A stretch of DNA of 46,466 nucleotides, from the NCBI GenBank assembly GCA_903897335.1, contig CAIUAY010000165.1, positions 1-46,466 of the forward strand, read 5' to 3'. The notes under the pieces were generated by a model. The model saw only the letters and a list, made by a program, of their open reading frames with translations. It had not been told where the DNA came from and did not search any database. Each line of letters opens with the position of its first letter. Positions within the stretch are counted from its first letter, which is position 1. This document shows positions 16,343 to 27,123 of this stretch, piece after piece. The DNA comes from an uncultured Chromatium sp. Lineage in GTDB: Bacteria > Pseudomonadota > Gammaproteobacteria > Chromatiales > Chromatiaceae. Made by a program: the position numbers and the translations under genes.

Positions 16343-19120
16343 GTGCTCGTGATGCAAACTGGATGGCACGGTGGTGAGTCACTTCATATCGGCAGCTTTT
16401 CACCCGCTGACGCAACGATAGAGTCAATGAAGATCAACAAAAACCCAGCGGAAGCGAACCGACTGCGCGAGCAGGCACGGCAGATTCTGCGCGACCATTC
16501 CTTTGGGAGCGCGCTTGCTGACTTCAAGCAGGGGAATTTCAATCTCGATACGCTTCTTGAAGAACTGCACATCTATCATGCCGAGCTGCTGATCCAGCAG
16601 GATGCATTGCGCGAAAGCCAGGAATCCAATGAACTGGCGCTGGCGCGTTTTGTCAGGCTCTATTACGAACTGCCACTGCCGACATTACTGGTGTCCTGGC
16701 AGGGGCGCGTCAAAGAAACCAATGCCGCCGCCGTGGAACTGCTGGCGCTCAACCGCCAGTTGTTTACGCATCTTGCCAATCCGCAGCACGTTGCCATCTT
16801 GGAGAAGGCGTTCGAGCAGGCGCGCAACACGGGCAAGGCCAAATGTTTCGAAATTTCGCTGCGTGGCGCCAACCAGACCTCGCTCGTCGCGGATCTGACA
16901 TTGATTCGTCTGCCGGGGTCGGCTACGGTCGAAGCCGAATTCATCTGTACTATCGTCGACCAGACCGAACGCATCGCGCAGGAATCACGTTACCACCAGC
17001 TCACGGCGATCATGAGCGATGTCGCCTTTTCGGGTCTCGAAACCACAAACAACGACTTCGAGATCGACTGGATCACGGGTTCGATCGAGCGTCTGACAGG
17101 CTATCAGTCAGATGAAATTCTGGCGCAGCGTGGCTGGCGTTTTCTCCTGACGCCAAACGATTTGAAAGCATTCAATGACAGACTGGCGCGGATCAAAATT
17201 GGCGAGACGTTCACCAGCGAACTCTGTCTGATCCACAAAGACGGCTCGCTGCGTTGGATTCGCGCCACGACAGAATGCCTGCTGGATTCCGGGCACTCGA
17301 CGTTGCGCCGACTCCATGGCGGTCTGGTGAACATCACTGAACAGAAGGTGCATGAATCAGAGATTCAGCGTCTGGCGCTGGTCGTCGAGCAGAGTCCAAG
17401 CATTGTCCTGGTCACCGATCTGATGGGGCGGATCGAATACGCCAACCAGCGTTTTTGCGACGTGACCGGCTACAGCAAAATGGAAGTCTGCGGTCAATCG
17501 GTCGATCTCATCACGACTAATAAAACGCCTAAGTCAACCATCACTGAGATGTGGGAGGCACTGCGGCAGGGTCAGTCCTGGCGCGGCGAATTTCAGAACC
17601 GCAAAAAATCGGGCGAGATGTACTGGGAACAGGCGCAGATCACCCCCTTGAAAAACGAGCAGGGCAGCATCTCGCATTACGTCAAACTCGCCGAGGATGT
17701 CAGCGAGAAACGGATGCTGTCAGAACAGCTCAGCTATGTGACTCACTATGACCCGCTGACTGGGCTGCCTAACCGGATGCTGCTGCGCGAACGCATTGAT
17801 TTCGCGCTCACCAGGGCACAGCGCGAGGGGCATGGGGTCGCCATCCTCTCGATTGACCTGGATCGGCTCAAATTCATCAACGATTCCATGGGGCACCATG
17901 TTGGCGACCGGATTCTACAGATCATCGCGCAACGTTTGCGTACACTACTCGGCGAAGATGACACGCTTGCCCGCTTTGGCGGCGACAATTTTATCCTGCT
18001 GCTTGGCCAGTTGCGCCTGGTACAGGAGGCAACGGCGCTTGCTAAGCGTCTCCAGACAATACTGGACGCGCCGATCAGTCTTGAGGATGGCATCGCTCGC
18101 ATCACAGCCAGCGTTGGGATTGCGTTGTATCCAGAAGACGCGCAGACCACCGACGAGCTGATCAGCCATGCCGACGCCGCGCTGCATATTGCCAAAGCCG
18201 ATGGACGCAAGACCTACCGCTTCTATACGCCCGTACTGAACCAGCAGCTCGTCGAACAGTTCCAGCTTGAACAGGCGCTGCGTCTTGCGCTCGAACGCAA
18301 TGAGCTGATCCTGCACTATCAACCACGGGTTGAGATCAACACCGGCCAGATCATGAGTCTGGAGGCGCTGGTGCGCTGGCAGCATCCAGATCGGGGACTG
18401 GTGCCGCCAGATCGGTTCATCCCAATTGCCGAAGCGACCGGGATGATTCTCCAGATCGGGCCGCTCGTCTTGCGCCAGACCTGCCAGCAGATTTTGGAAT
18501 GGCGCGCCAGCGGAGTGCCTGTGGTGCCGGTTGCGGTGAATCTGTCTGCCAACGAGCTCTATCAGGAAGGTCTGGCGCAACAGATCGAAAATATCGTGGA
18601 TGCCTACGGAATTGCCCCCAACCAACTGGAATTCGAGATTACCGAAAGCGCCGCCATGCGCTCGATCCGGCAGGCGGTGGTCATTCTCTCGAAACTCCGG
18701 TCGCGTGGTTTTTCAATCTCGGTCGATGATTTCGGAACCGGCTACGCCTCGCTCAGCTATCTGAACCGCCTGCCGATCCAGGCACTTAAAATTGATCGTT
18801 CGTTCCTGGCCGACATCGGTGATGATCCAGTCTCCCAGACACAGAGCGCCGCCATCATCAAAGCGATCATCGGGCTAGGCTCCAATCTTGGTCTGCACAT
18901 CATCGCTGAAGGCGTGGAAACACAGGCTCAGCGTATTTTTCTGCGCGATCATCACTGTCAGGTTGCCCAGGGCTATCTCTTCGCCCGACCACTTCCGGCT
19001 GACGCTATCGAACCCTTGTTACGGGCGGGCAAGGTTGCTGTTGATGTCCCGGATCAGTTAACCGACGGGAGCGATAGCCCCGGCGTGGTCAATGACCGCT
19101 CATCGCGTCGATCTGGCTGA
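16343..19120 (+). CDS. PAS-GGDEF-EAL protein with degenerate GGDEF site (probable c-di-GMP phosphodiesterase)
   Basis: A 925-residue cytoplasmic signalling protein. The order is an N-terminal helical segment, three PAS-like regions (about 95-210, 220-340 and 345-460), GGDEF domain (about 470-625) and EAL domain (about 640-890). The GGDEF signature is GGDNF: the catalytic Glu is Asn (N549), which normally abolishes cyclase activity while GTP binding may remain as an allosteric input. The EAL domain looks intact: SLEALVRWQHP (E674), DDFGTGYASL and AEGVET. It should therefore hydrolyse c-di-GMP. The listed start is GTG; the ATG at 16427 (MKINKNP) is a strong alternative. Its 3' end overlaps the convergent DUF4124 gene by 67 bp. 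Confidence 0.93.
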   Translation: MLVMQTGWHGGESLHIGSFSPADATIESMKINKNPAEANRLREQARQILRDHSFGSALADFKQGNFNLDTLLEELHIYHAELLIQQDALRESQESNELALARFVRLYYELPLPTLLVSWQGRVKETNAAAVELLALNRQLFTHLANPQHVAILEKAFEQARNTGKAKCFEISLRGANQTSLVADLTLIRLPGSATVEAEFICTIVDQTERIAQESRYHQLTAIMSDVAFSGLETTNNDFEIDWITGSIERLTGYQSDEILAQRGWRFLLTPNDLKAFNDRLARIKIGETFTSELCLIHKDGSLRWIRATTECLLDSGHSTLRRLHGGLVNITEQKVHESEIQRLALVVEQSPSIVLVTDLMGRIEYANQRFCDVTGYSKMEVCGQSVDLITTNKTPKSTITEMWEALRQGQSWRGEFQNRKKSGEMYWEQAQITPLKNEQGSISHYVKLAEDVSEKRMLSEQLSYVTHYDPLTGLPNRMLLRERIDFALTRAQREGHGVAILSIDLDRLKFINDSMGHHVGDRILQIIAQRLRTLLGEDDTLARFGGDNFILLLGQLRLVQEATALAKRLQTILDAPISLEDGIARITASVGIALYPEDAQTTDELISHADAALHIAKADGRKTYRFYTPVLNQQLVEQFQLEQALRLALERNELILHYQPRVEINTGQIMSLEALVRWQHPDRGLVPPDRFIPIAEATGMILQIGPLVLRQTCQQILEWRASGVPVVPVAVNLSANELYQEGLAQQIENIVDAYGIAPNQLEFEITESAAMRSIRQAVVILSKLRSRGFSISVDDFGTGYASLSYLNRLPIQALKIDRSFLADIGDDPVSQTQSAAIIKAIIGLGSNLGLHIIAEGVETQAQRIFLRDHHCQVAQGYLFARPLPADAIEPLLRAGKVAVDVPDQLTDGSDSPGVVNDRSSRRSG

Positions 19121-19587
19121 TGATCTTTCCTGGGTGGCGGGGCTGGCGGCTCATCTTCCCGATGGCGTGGATGTCGGTGAAACCCTGGATAAACGAAATA
19201 AACAGGTTGACGCGCCCGTTCGGCTTGCATTTCTGCCTGTCTGGCCTGCGCCTCAGCTGCGTCAATGTCAGCAAGACGCCGCGCCTCTTCCAGGCGCTGC
19301 AACTGTTCTGCACGGCGCGCCGCCTCGCGCTGTTCGCGTTCCGCTTGCAGGCGCTTGACCTGGTTCATCACTGAATACGGCATCTCGTCCGGCTGGCTTG
19401 CAGGCGCGGTTGACGGCATTGGCTGCACCTGGACTGAAACACTGGGACTGGACGGAGGCTGATCGCTGAAATGCACGTTTCCCTGGTCATCCACCCAGCG
19501 ATAAATCTGTCCGGCAGCCATCGGGGAGGCCATCGGGATGATTAGCGCCAGCCGCATCAGTAGAGACATCAAATTTACCGGGTGCAT
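19054..19587 (-). CDS. DUF4124 domain-containing exported protein
   Basis: About 177 residues. I set the start at the ATG beginning MHPVNLMSL (an upstream frame extension to 19656 lacks a signal-like N-terminus) because a hydrophobic signal peptide follows, ending at MAAG. The next residues QIYRWVDDQGNVHFSDQPP form the DUF4124 motif, a small periplasmic domain often found before other modules. The middle (about 85-140) is a charged Glu/Arg/Ala-rich coiled coil, and the tail is Pro/Arg-rich. Function unknown. Its 3' end overlaps the convergent GGDEF-EAL gene by 67 bp. Confidence 0.78.
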   Translation of the reverse strand: MHPVNLMSLLMRLALIIPMASPMAAGQIYRWVDDQGNVHFSDQPPSSPSVSVQVQPMPSTAPASQPDEMPYSVMNQVKRLQAEREQREAARRAEQLQRLEEARRLADIDAAEAQARQAEMQAERARQPVYFVYPGFHRHPRHREDEPPAPPPRKDHQPDRRDERSLTTPGLSLPSVN

Positions 19588-19670
19588 TGAAAATCGTCGC
19601 GGCCGCGTCACAACCTGAAACCCAATCCATTGGTGGTTCGACACGCTCGCAACCAACGGATTAGATTGAT

Positions 19671-20990
19671 CTAAAGCACCAGATTGATCGCTGAAACCAG
19701 CAATCCCGGCAATAAAACGCTATCAGTGGAGCGCCCATCATAGGTTTGCGCCGACAGAATCAGCTCGCGCTCACTGGTCAGTCCTTCAAGACGGTCGCCC
19801 AGCAGATGATAGAGACTGTCGTCAAAGCGCATGACTTTCACCGGAGAGACGATCTCGCCGCCTTCCACCCAATAGGTGCCAAAACGGGTCATGCCCGTCA
19901 CGCGACAGTCATTTGGATCTGACCAGTTGCAGTACCAGAGATTGCCGATATAGAGACCGGTGCCGAGTTGGGCGAGCACCTTGGCGCGTGGCAGCTCGCC
20001 GGCATCCAGCGCGAGTGCTTCAGGTGCATCGCCTGCCGCGTTCACCATCTGGCCGTATTCCTTGCCACTGCGCGCATCGACCAGACACTGACCGAAGCGA
20101 CCCTGTTCGATCAGGGTCACGGCATCTGGTTTGACAAAGCCCTCAGCAGTAAAGCCCGCAGCCAGACCGCGGACATGTTCCTCGCGGATGGTGATGCGCG
20201 GATCGAAAGACCGCTCGCCTTGTGTCATCAAGAGCAACGGCGTCTGCTGTGTCCGGTGACTCCTGAGATCGAATCCACCCCAGGCCAGCATGTCTGTCAG
20301 TTCATTGACTGCCGCCGGTGCCAGATAAGCGCGATAGCGCCCAGGTTCGAGCGTGCGGGCAGGCCGCGCCATAATCCTTAGACCCTCGCGCATCGCGTTA
20401 AGCGCGTGATGCAGCGCGTCAGCATCCCAGTAGAAACCGCCGAGTCTGGCCTTGACGGCCTTGTCTGCCTCCAGATAACCGCTCCAGTCGAGATTGAAAC
20501 TCAGGCTCTGGTGCCAGTGACTGTGGCCGAGAGAACTGGCCAATCCTTCGGTGATCTCGCCACTCGCCCAGATGCCAACCAGATCCAGGCCATTGGCTGC
20601 CGTGATCAGTTCATCAACCGCCACCTCGGCAGGCAGCGCCTGTTCGCCAATCTGGCGCTGGCTGGCGCTGATCTCGGTCGCATAGTTGAGATAGGGGTCA
20701 TCCGGGACATCGGCGAGACGTTCGCGCAGCCGGGCGAGCAGCCAGCGCAGCCGCGCCAGATCCGGTCTGGCATCGCCACTGAGGGTGCAGCGACCTGCGA
20801 CCTGTCGTGTCCCAGCGATCAGTGTGAGTTCCATTGAAACGGATCGCACATGACCGGCCTGACGGATACGGTTACGGTTAATGCGTGCGAAGTCCGATGC
20901 CTCGCCGTCCAGATGGCAGAAGAGGATCTCGGCGCCGGTCAGTCCCGTCTGTAGCCGCTCGGTCAGCGCGAAAAAGGCATCCTGATTCAC
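19671..20990 (-). CDS. tldE: TldE/PmbA-family protease subunit
   Basis: A 439-residue member of the TldD/PmbA family, the non-metal-binding partner of TldD. The TldD-TldE heterodimer degrades unfolded peptides and matures some peptide products such as microcins; TldE lacks the HExxxH site, as here. Late-family features such as NLWYCNWSDPNDCRVTGMTRFGTYWVEGGEI are visible. The start overlaps the tldD stop by 4 nt (ATGA), so they are co-translated. It reads shorter-range variants of the family well, though divergent from E. coli PmbA. Confidence 0.85.
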   Translation of the reverse strand: MNQDAFFALTERLQTGLTGAEILFCHLDGEASDFARINRNRIRQAGHVRSVSMELTLIAGTRQVAGRCTLSGDARPDLARLRWLLARLRERLADVPDDPYLNYATEISASQRQIGEQALPAEVAVDELITAANGLDLVGIWASGEITEGLASSLGHSHWHQSLSFNLDWSGYLEADKAVKARLGGFYWDADALHHALNAMREGLRIMARPARTLEPGRYRAYLAPAAVNELTDMLAWGGFDLRSHRTQQTPLLLMTQGERSFDPRITIREEHVRGLAAGFTAEGFVKPDAVTLIEQGRFGQCLVDARSGKEYGQMVNAAGDAPEALALDAGELPRAKVLAQLGTGLYIGNLWYCNWSDPNDCRVTGMTRFGTYWVEGGEIVSPVKVMRFDDSLYHLLGDRLEGLTSERELILSAQTYDGRSTDSVLLPGLLVSAINLVL

Positions 20991-22429
20991 TCGCCACCTC
21001 CGAAAACTGTCACGTCACGGAACAGACAGGGCGGCGAGGCATGGCCGACATAGACCGACTGGTTGGGCTCGCCCTTACCGCAGTTCGTCACGCCGCGAAT
21101 TTCCAGGGTTTCGGGGCCACCGACGCCATCGAGACTGCGCCAGAATTCGGCTGAAATGCCACGATAGCCTGGATTGCGCACCAGTCCCTTGAGTTCACCG
21201 TTTTCGATCAATCGTCCCAGCTCACAGCCAAACTGGAATTTGTTGCGACTGTCGTCAATCGACCAGGAGCGGTTGGTATCCATCAGAATGCCACGCTCTA
21301 CCCGTGCGATGAGATCGGCAAGACTGCCCTCGACAGGCTCCAGATTGATGTTGCCCATGCGATCAATCGGTGGACGATCCCAACTGCTGGCGCGGGTATT
21401 GGCCGTGCCTGGCAGTCCGGCGCGCGCCTGAGACAGCGGACCGCCGAGCGGACGTTCCAGGATGCCGCGACGGATCAGATATTCACGTCTGGCCGGAATG
21501 CCTAGGTCATCGGCAACCATCGACGCCAGTTCGCCGGGAATCGTTGGATCAAAGGTGACATCAAGCAGCTCGGAACCATAGCGATAGCGACCGAACATGC
21601 CTGGGGTGACAAAGCTGGTGCCGGCATAGTTACGCTCGTCGCCAAGAATGCGGTCGAGTTCCAGCGGATGGCCGATGCTCTCGTGAATCTGGAGCGCCAT
21701 CTGGCTTGGCAACAGGATCAGGTCGCGGGTGTCATCAGGACAGTCTGGCGCGTCCAGCAGCGCGAGCGCCTCTTCTGCAAGACGGCGCGCGTCGTCTTGC
21801 AGATGCACCGCCGCGAGGCGTTCCAGACCACCCTGCTGCGGCCAGTCTGACCCGCCACCATGACGGTGCTGGGTCTGGTTTCCAGCATTGGCGACAGCGA
21901 GCAATCCCGGATGAACAGAATCAAAGATCTGAGACACCCGTCCACCATCACTGGTGACGAGCAACTGCGCGACCCGACGCTGCGTCAGCCAGGCTGACCA
22001 GTCGACGATACGCGGATCAATTGCCAGCGCCTGATTCAACTCATGAAGCAGTGCCAGTTTACTGGTGACAGACATCCCACCCCAGGGTTCCAGAACCGGA
22101 GAGTGATAGTCCATCCGTGTCGTGGTACGCGGATAGATGCCCGCATCAAAAAGGCCGAGTCGGGCATGGACACGCGCCCACTGCGCGGCGCGTTCAGCAG
22201 CAGCGCGCAGACCCGCCAGACTCAGGTCGCTGGTCGCGCCGTAACCGATGCCGCCACCTTTGACGACCGTGACCATTGCGCCCAGCGAGACAACGAGTGC
22301 GCCGGGTTCAACAACGCCCTGACGCACTTCCAGATGATCGGAGTCTTCTTCGACCAGGCGCAGGCTCCAGTCGTCACAGGCGGGAGCCTCAGACAAAAAA
22401 CGCTCAGCAAGCTCAACGAGTTGTTCCAT
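20987..22429 (-). CDS. tldD: TldD-family metalloprotease
   Basis: A 480-residue zinc metallopeptidase. The HExxxH motif is present (IHESIGH), and the family segments LLPSQMALQIHESIGHPLELDR and the C-terminal NPGYRG are clear. It cooperates with TldE, encoded directly downstream with a 4-nt overlap, in an evolutionarily conserved cytoplasmic protease. No accessory peptide gene is visible nearby, so a housekeeping role in peptide turnover is the simplest reading. Confidence 0.93.
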   Translation of the reverse strand: MEQLVELAERFLSEAPACDDWSLRLVEEDSDHLEVRQGVVEPGALVVSLGAMVTVVKGGGIGYGATSDLSLAGLRAAAERAAQWARVHARLGLFDAGIYPRTTTRMDYHSPVLEPWGGMSVTSKLALLHELNQALAIDPRIVDWSAWLTQRRVAQLLVTSDGGRVSQIFDSVHPGLLAVANAGNQTQHRHGGGSDWPQQGGLERLAAVHLQDDARRLAEEALALLDAPDCPDDTRDLILLPSQMALQIHESIGHPLELDRILGDERNYAGTSFVTPGMFGRYRYGSELLDVTFDPTIPGELASMVADDLGIPARREYLIRRGILERPLGGPLSQARAGLPGTANTRASSWDRPPIDRMGNINLEPVEGSLADLIARVERGILMDTNRSWSIDDSRNKFQFGCELGRLIENGELKGLVRNPGYRGISAEFWRSLDGVGGPETLEIRGVTNCGKGEPNQSVYVGHASPPCLFRDVTVFGGGE

Positions 22430-22502
22430 AAGAAATGAAATCAGGTCAGGTTAGATGTCATCTGACCACTGTTGTCAGAGCCAGTTTCAGTGTCAACCAC
22501 GA

Positions 22503-23570
22503 TCAGTCGGTCATGCATCCCGTCTCCCAGCGGATCAGCTCCCGCAGCACGGCTGTGGCATAGGCTCCAGCAGGCAGGTTAAAAGTGAGCGCCAACCCAT
22601 CGTCAACCATCTGGCAAACCAGACCACTAACCGGCACTCGCAGTGCCCGCCGCTCCTGCGCCAGTCCGTGAGCGGCCAAACCTTCAGGCCAACCCGGGAA
22701 ATCGGCGGCAACCTGCTCTTCAAGTGAGCGGGTCGCCGTCTGTGTCGGCAGTTCGCCCATGCCCCAGAGCGGGCCGGTCGGATGCAGATCCATCTGTGCG
22801 CAACGCTCGATCAGCGTGGCGTCAATGTCTGTGGCGAGAAAATGCGAATGGCTGCCGTCGAGTTGCAGACAGTCACCCGACTGAGGTTGATCCCAGTGAG
22901 CACGACGCACCCGTTCAGCTAAAACGGCATTGAAGATCTGGGAACGCGCCGCAGACAGCCAGAGACTACGCTGATGGCGTGGCACCCGCCCGGCCGTGCC
23001 GCTGAATAACGCCTGGGCGCGGATCAGATTGCCATCGGCATGGCCAAAACGCTGTTCACCAAAATAGTTTGGAACGCCTTGTGTCCGGATCACCGCAAGC
23101 CGTGCGTCGAGCGCCGTTGCGGACAGATTCAAATCGCGCACCAGAATCCGAAAGCGGTTGCCGACCAGTGCGCCACGGCGCAGCTTGCGCCGGTGTGGAT
23201 GCGCCTCCAGTACCTCGATCCCGTCTGACATCAGCATTGACCAGTTAGGTTGATCGCCACGCGGTCGCGGCAGCGAAAACCATTGTGTCGTGATGGCATG
23301 GCGATCCTTGAGACCAGCATAACCAACCGTGGAAACGGGAGTGCCTGCGACAGATGCCAGACGTCGTGCGACCCATTCGGTATTTGCGCCGGTTTTGCGC
23401 ACCCACAGCAGCAGATGGTCGCCCTCCCCGTCTGGCGTGAAGCCAAGCTGTTCTTCAACCTGGAAATCAGCCGGAGTGACCCGCAACCGCCCGTAACCGA
23501 GCGGCTCGCCATGCGTTTGTGGCAGATCGGCGCATGTCGTCCAGTGCGGTATTGCTGTTTCGGTGGTCAT
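22503..23570 (-). CDS. truD: tRNA pseudouridine(13) synthase
   Basis: A 355-residue TruD enzyme, which isomerises U13 of tRNA-Glu. The catalytic Asp is in YAGLKDRHA, the TruD motif; other conserved stretches are [14 protein letters not shown] and HFLATDID. It overlaps ispF by 4 nt, in the usual gammaproteobacterial ispD-ispF-truD order (minus strand). No anomaly. Confidence 0.95.
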   Translation of the reverse strand: MTTETAIPHWTTCADLPQTHGEPLGYGRLRVTPADFQVEEQLGFTPDGEGDHLLLWVRKTGANTEWVARRLASVAGTPVSTVGYAGLKDRHAITTQWFSLPRPRGDQPNWSMLMSDGIEVLEAHPHRRKLRRGALVGNRFRILVRDLNLSATALDARLAVIRTQGVPNYFGEQRFGHADGNLIRAQALFSGTAGRVPRHQRSLWLSAARSQIFNAVLAERVRRAHWDQPQSGDCLQLDGSHSHFLATDIDATLIERCAQMDLHPTGPLWGMGELPTQTATRSLEEQVAADFPGWPEGLAAHGLAQERRALRVPVSGLVCQMVDDGLALTFNLPAGAYATAVLRELIRWETGCMTD

Positions 23571-24043
23571 GCGTCCTCTATCAGGAGTACCGCAGCGGAT
23601 GCCGCAATCCCCTCGCCACGTCCGGTAAAGCCCATGTGTTCCATGGTGGTCGCCTTGACATTGACCCGCGCTGGATCGCAGCCAAGATCGGCGGCGAGAA
23701 TCTCGCGCATCGCCGGAATATGCGGTGCGAGCTTTGGTTGCTGGGCGATGATGGTCATGTCGGCGTTATGGACGCTCAGACCACGCTCACTCAGACTCGC
23801 TATGACTTGCCGTAACAGGATGCGGCTGTCGATTCCGGCATAGGCATCGTCGGTGTCCGGGAAGTGATTCCCGATATCACCCAGCCCGGCGGCACCGAGC
23901 AACGCATCGCAGAGCGCATGAATGAGCACGTCGCCATCCGAATGGGCGATCAGACCCAGATCGTGCGGGATCTCCAGACCGCCGAGCACCAGTCGGCGAC
24001 CCGGCGCAAAACGATGAGCATCGAAGCCCTGACCAATCAGCAT
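23567..24043 (-). CDS. ispF: 2-C-methyl-D-erythritol 2,4-cyclodiphosphate synthase
   Basis: A 158-residue enzyme of the MEP isoprenoid pathway, making the cyclodiphosphate from CDP-methylerythritol 2-phosphate. Metal ligands D and H are visible in GFDAHRF (D8, H10), with the GRGEGIAA motif near the end. It lies between ispD (22 nt upstream) and truD (4-nt overlap), as in many gammaproteobacteria. Confidence 0.96.
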   Translation of the reverse strand: MLIGQGFDAHRFAPGRRLVLGGLEIPHDLGLIAHSDGDVLIHALCDALLGAAGLGDIGNHFPDTDDAYAGIDSRILLRQVIASLSERGLSVHNADMTIIAQQPKLAPHIPAMREILAADLGCDPARVNVKATTMEHMGFTGRGEGIAASAAVLLIEDA

Positions 24044-24065
24044 AGTTCAGCCTCCAGGCATGGAA

Positions 24066-24770
24066 TCAACGTGCCCGCCTCTGTTGCTCCAGGTAGAAGC
24101 GAGCCAGCGGCAGATCCTCGGCGCGGGTGATCTTGAGATTGTCCGCGTGACCTTCGATCAGACGTGGAGCATGACCCAGACGCTCGATGGCCGAGGCATC
24201 ATCAGTGACCAGATCATTTGCCGCCAGCGCGTCATGTAGCGCCTGGCGCAGCAGACCGAGACGGAACATCTGTGGGGTGTAGGCGTGCCAGAGACTGGAG
24301 CGATCCACTGTGGAAGCAATCCGTCCCGCGTCATCGTCGCGCTTCATGGTGTCGCGTACTGGAATCCCGAGCAGACCGCCGACTGGATCATCCAGCAACG
24401 TCTCGATCAGTCGGTCAAGATCCGCCGCTCGCAGGCAGGGACGGGCGGCGTCATGCACCAGTACCCAGTCTTGTTCGTCTGCGCGTTCAGCCAGTAAGGC
24501 GAGTGCATTGAGGACGGAATGACAGCGCTCCGCGCCACCTGCCGCTCGCGTGACTTTGGGATGATCGGCATAAGCCGTGGCGTCCCAGTAACCGTCAACC
24601 GGATCGAGCGCGACCACGATACCGGCAATCCGTGCATCGGCAACGAACAAATCCAGCGCATAATCGATCACCGCCCGACCAGCAAGATCGAGATATTGTT
24701 TAGGGATGGCGCTGCCCATGCGCCGACCCACGCCTGCCGCTGGCAGGATGACCCAGAGTGGAAGCGTCAT
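24066..24770 (-). CDS. ispD: 2-C-methyl-D-erythritol 4-phosphate cytidylyltransferase
   Basis: A 234-residue nucleotidyltransferase of the MEP pathway that makes CDP-methylerythritol. The N-terminal PAAGVGRRMGSAIPKQYL is the family CTP-binding signature, and VHDAARPCL carries the metal Asp. It overlaps ftsB by 4 nt and is followed by ispF. No anomaly. Confidence 0.95.
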   Translation of the reverse strand: MTLPLWVILPAAGVGRRMGSAIPKQYLDLAGRAVIDYALDLFVADARIAGIVVALDPVDGYWDATAYADHPKVTRAAGGAERCHSVLNALALLAERADEQDWVLVHDAARPCLRAADLDRLIETLLDDPVGGLLGIPVRDTMKRDDDAGRIASTVDRSSLWHAYTPQMFRLGLLRQALHDALAANDLVTDDASAIERLGHAPRLIEGHADNLKITRAEDLPLARFYLEQQRRAR

Positions 24771-25066
24771 GGCGTGGTTTCCCGAGGTGGTTTGGGGGGT
24801 TCGATGACCTGGATGAAGATCTCGCCCGGCTTGATCATGCCCAGCTCGCTGCGGGCACGTTCTTCGATGGCTTCCAGACCGTTGCTGAGATCCGCGACTT
24901 CAGCCTGAAGCGCCTGATTTCGAGCCATCAGACGCGCCACCTCGTCCTCCTGGAGCGCGCGCTCACGCTTCAGCGCATAGAGTTCCGCAAAGCTGCCCTG
25001 ACCGACCCACAGCCGGTACTGGAGCGCCACCAAAAGGACGATCAGCAGGACAATCAGCCAGCGCAT
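24767..25066 (-). CDS. ftsB: Cell division protein FtsB
   Basis: A 99-residue divisome protein: a short cytoplasmic end, one transmembrane segment (about 3-18), then a periplasmic coiled coil rich in Leu/Glu/Ala (about 28-70) that pairs with FtsL in the FtsQBL complex. It sits between eno and ispD, as in other gammaproteobacteria. The Pro-rich end is slightly longer than in E. coli. Confidence 0.9.
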   Translation of the reverse strand: MRWLIVLLIVLLVALQYRLWVGQGSFAELYALKRERALQEDEVARLMARNQALQAEVADLSNGLEAIEERARSELGMIKPGEIFIQVIEPPKPPRETTP

Positions 25067-25112
25067 CGTAAAGACCTGTCAGTCGTGGCCATCCAGGCCG
25101 GATGCCGCACTG

Positions 25113-26411
<1,299 letters not shown>

Positions 26412-26502
26412 TTAAAAATAGATTAGTGATGAGGAAGGACGGGCTATTTTAACCTAAGATTGAGAGTCTGACGTTTGGGCAGACTTCAAAGAGGAATAAA
26501 AC

Positions 26503-27078
26503 ATGTCATTTTTTAAAATGCTTCTGGCATTCTCCCCCTGGCTTTCATTTCTGATCATTGCACGCGACAGCCTGTTGCGTCTCAAGATCGGATTGGTGGT
26601 TGCACTGGTGTTAAGCCTGATCATGGGGCTGACACGAATGCACCGGGGCGTGATTTTATGGGTAGGTCTGCTGTTTTTTGGCTATGCCACCAGCGCCGTG
26701 CTGGTCTTCAATGATCTGTCGACGGTCAAATACATGGGCGTCATGGCCAATGGCGCACTGGCGTTTGCCGCCTGGTTCAGCATCGCCATCAGAAAACCGT
26801 TCACGATGGATTACGCCCGCGCACATACCGATCCGTCGCTATGGAATCATCCGCTATTCATCCGTACTAACCGGATGCTGACCTCAGTCTGGGGCGTGGT
26901 CTTCACAATCAATACCCTGCTTGCATGGGGCAAGATGGAACATGTCATTTTCTCTGATCTAACTTACGAGCTGATCAGCTATGCCTTCCTGATCAGTACG
27001 ATGGCGTTTACAAGCTGGTATCCCAACCATGCCAAACGCCAGCATGAAGACTCACTGAACGCATCCGCTCCAATCTGA
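26503..27078 (+). CDS. Polytopic membrane protein of unknown function
   Basis: A 191-residue protein with roughly five or six hydrophobic helices across its length (about 8-25, 26-45, 48-65, 75-95, 125-140, 152-172) and short polar loops, so it should lie in the inner membrane. A good ribosome-binding site (GAGGAA, about 6 nt before ATG) supports the start. I do not recognise a family; the spacing of charged loops argues for a small carrier or structural protein. It is transcribed divergently from eno and ends convergently with the DUF2333 gene, separated by a hairpin. Confidence 0.85.
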   Translation: MSFFKMLLAFSPWLSFLIIARDSLLRLKIGLVVALVLSLIMGLTRMHRGVILWVGLLFFGYATSAVLVFNDLSTVKYMGVMANGALAFAAWFSIAIRKPFTMDYARAHTDPSLWNHPLFIRTNRMLTSVWGVVFTINTLLAWGKMEHVIFSDLTYELISYAFLISTMAFTSWYPNHAKRQHEDSLNASAPI

Positions 27079-27082
27079 CAGA

Positions 27083-27114
27083 CAGGGCGCAGGCAGAACA
27101 CTCGCCGCGCCCTG
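27083..27114. terminator. Hairpin between convergent genes
   Basis: An 8-bp perfect stem CAGGGCGC/GCGCCCTG plus an inner GGC/GCC pair and a 9-nt loop lies between the 3' ends of the membrane-protein gene and the DUF2333 gene. No strong T tract is visible on either side, but position and strength suggest a bidirectional terminator. Confidence 0.5.
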
Positions 27115-27123
27115 CATAGATGA

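Noticed and set aside
17945-18625. Long minus-strand open frame opposite the GGDEF-EAL gene
   Set aside because: Antisense shadow of conserved GGDEF-EAL sequence, no domain of its own and no credible start region.
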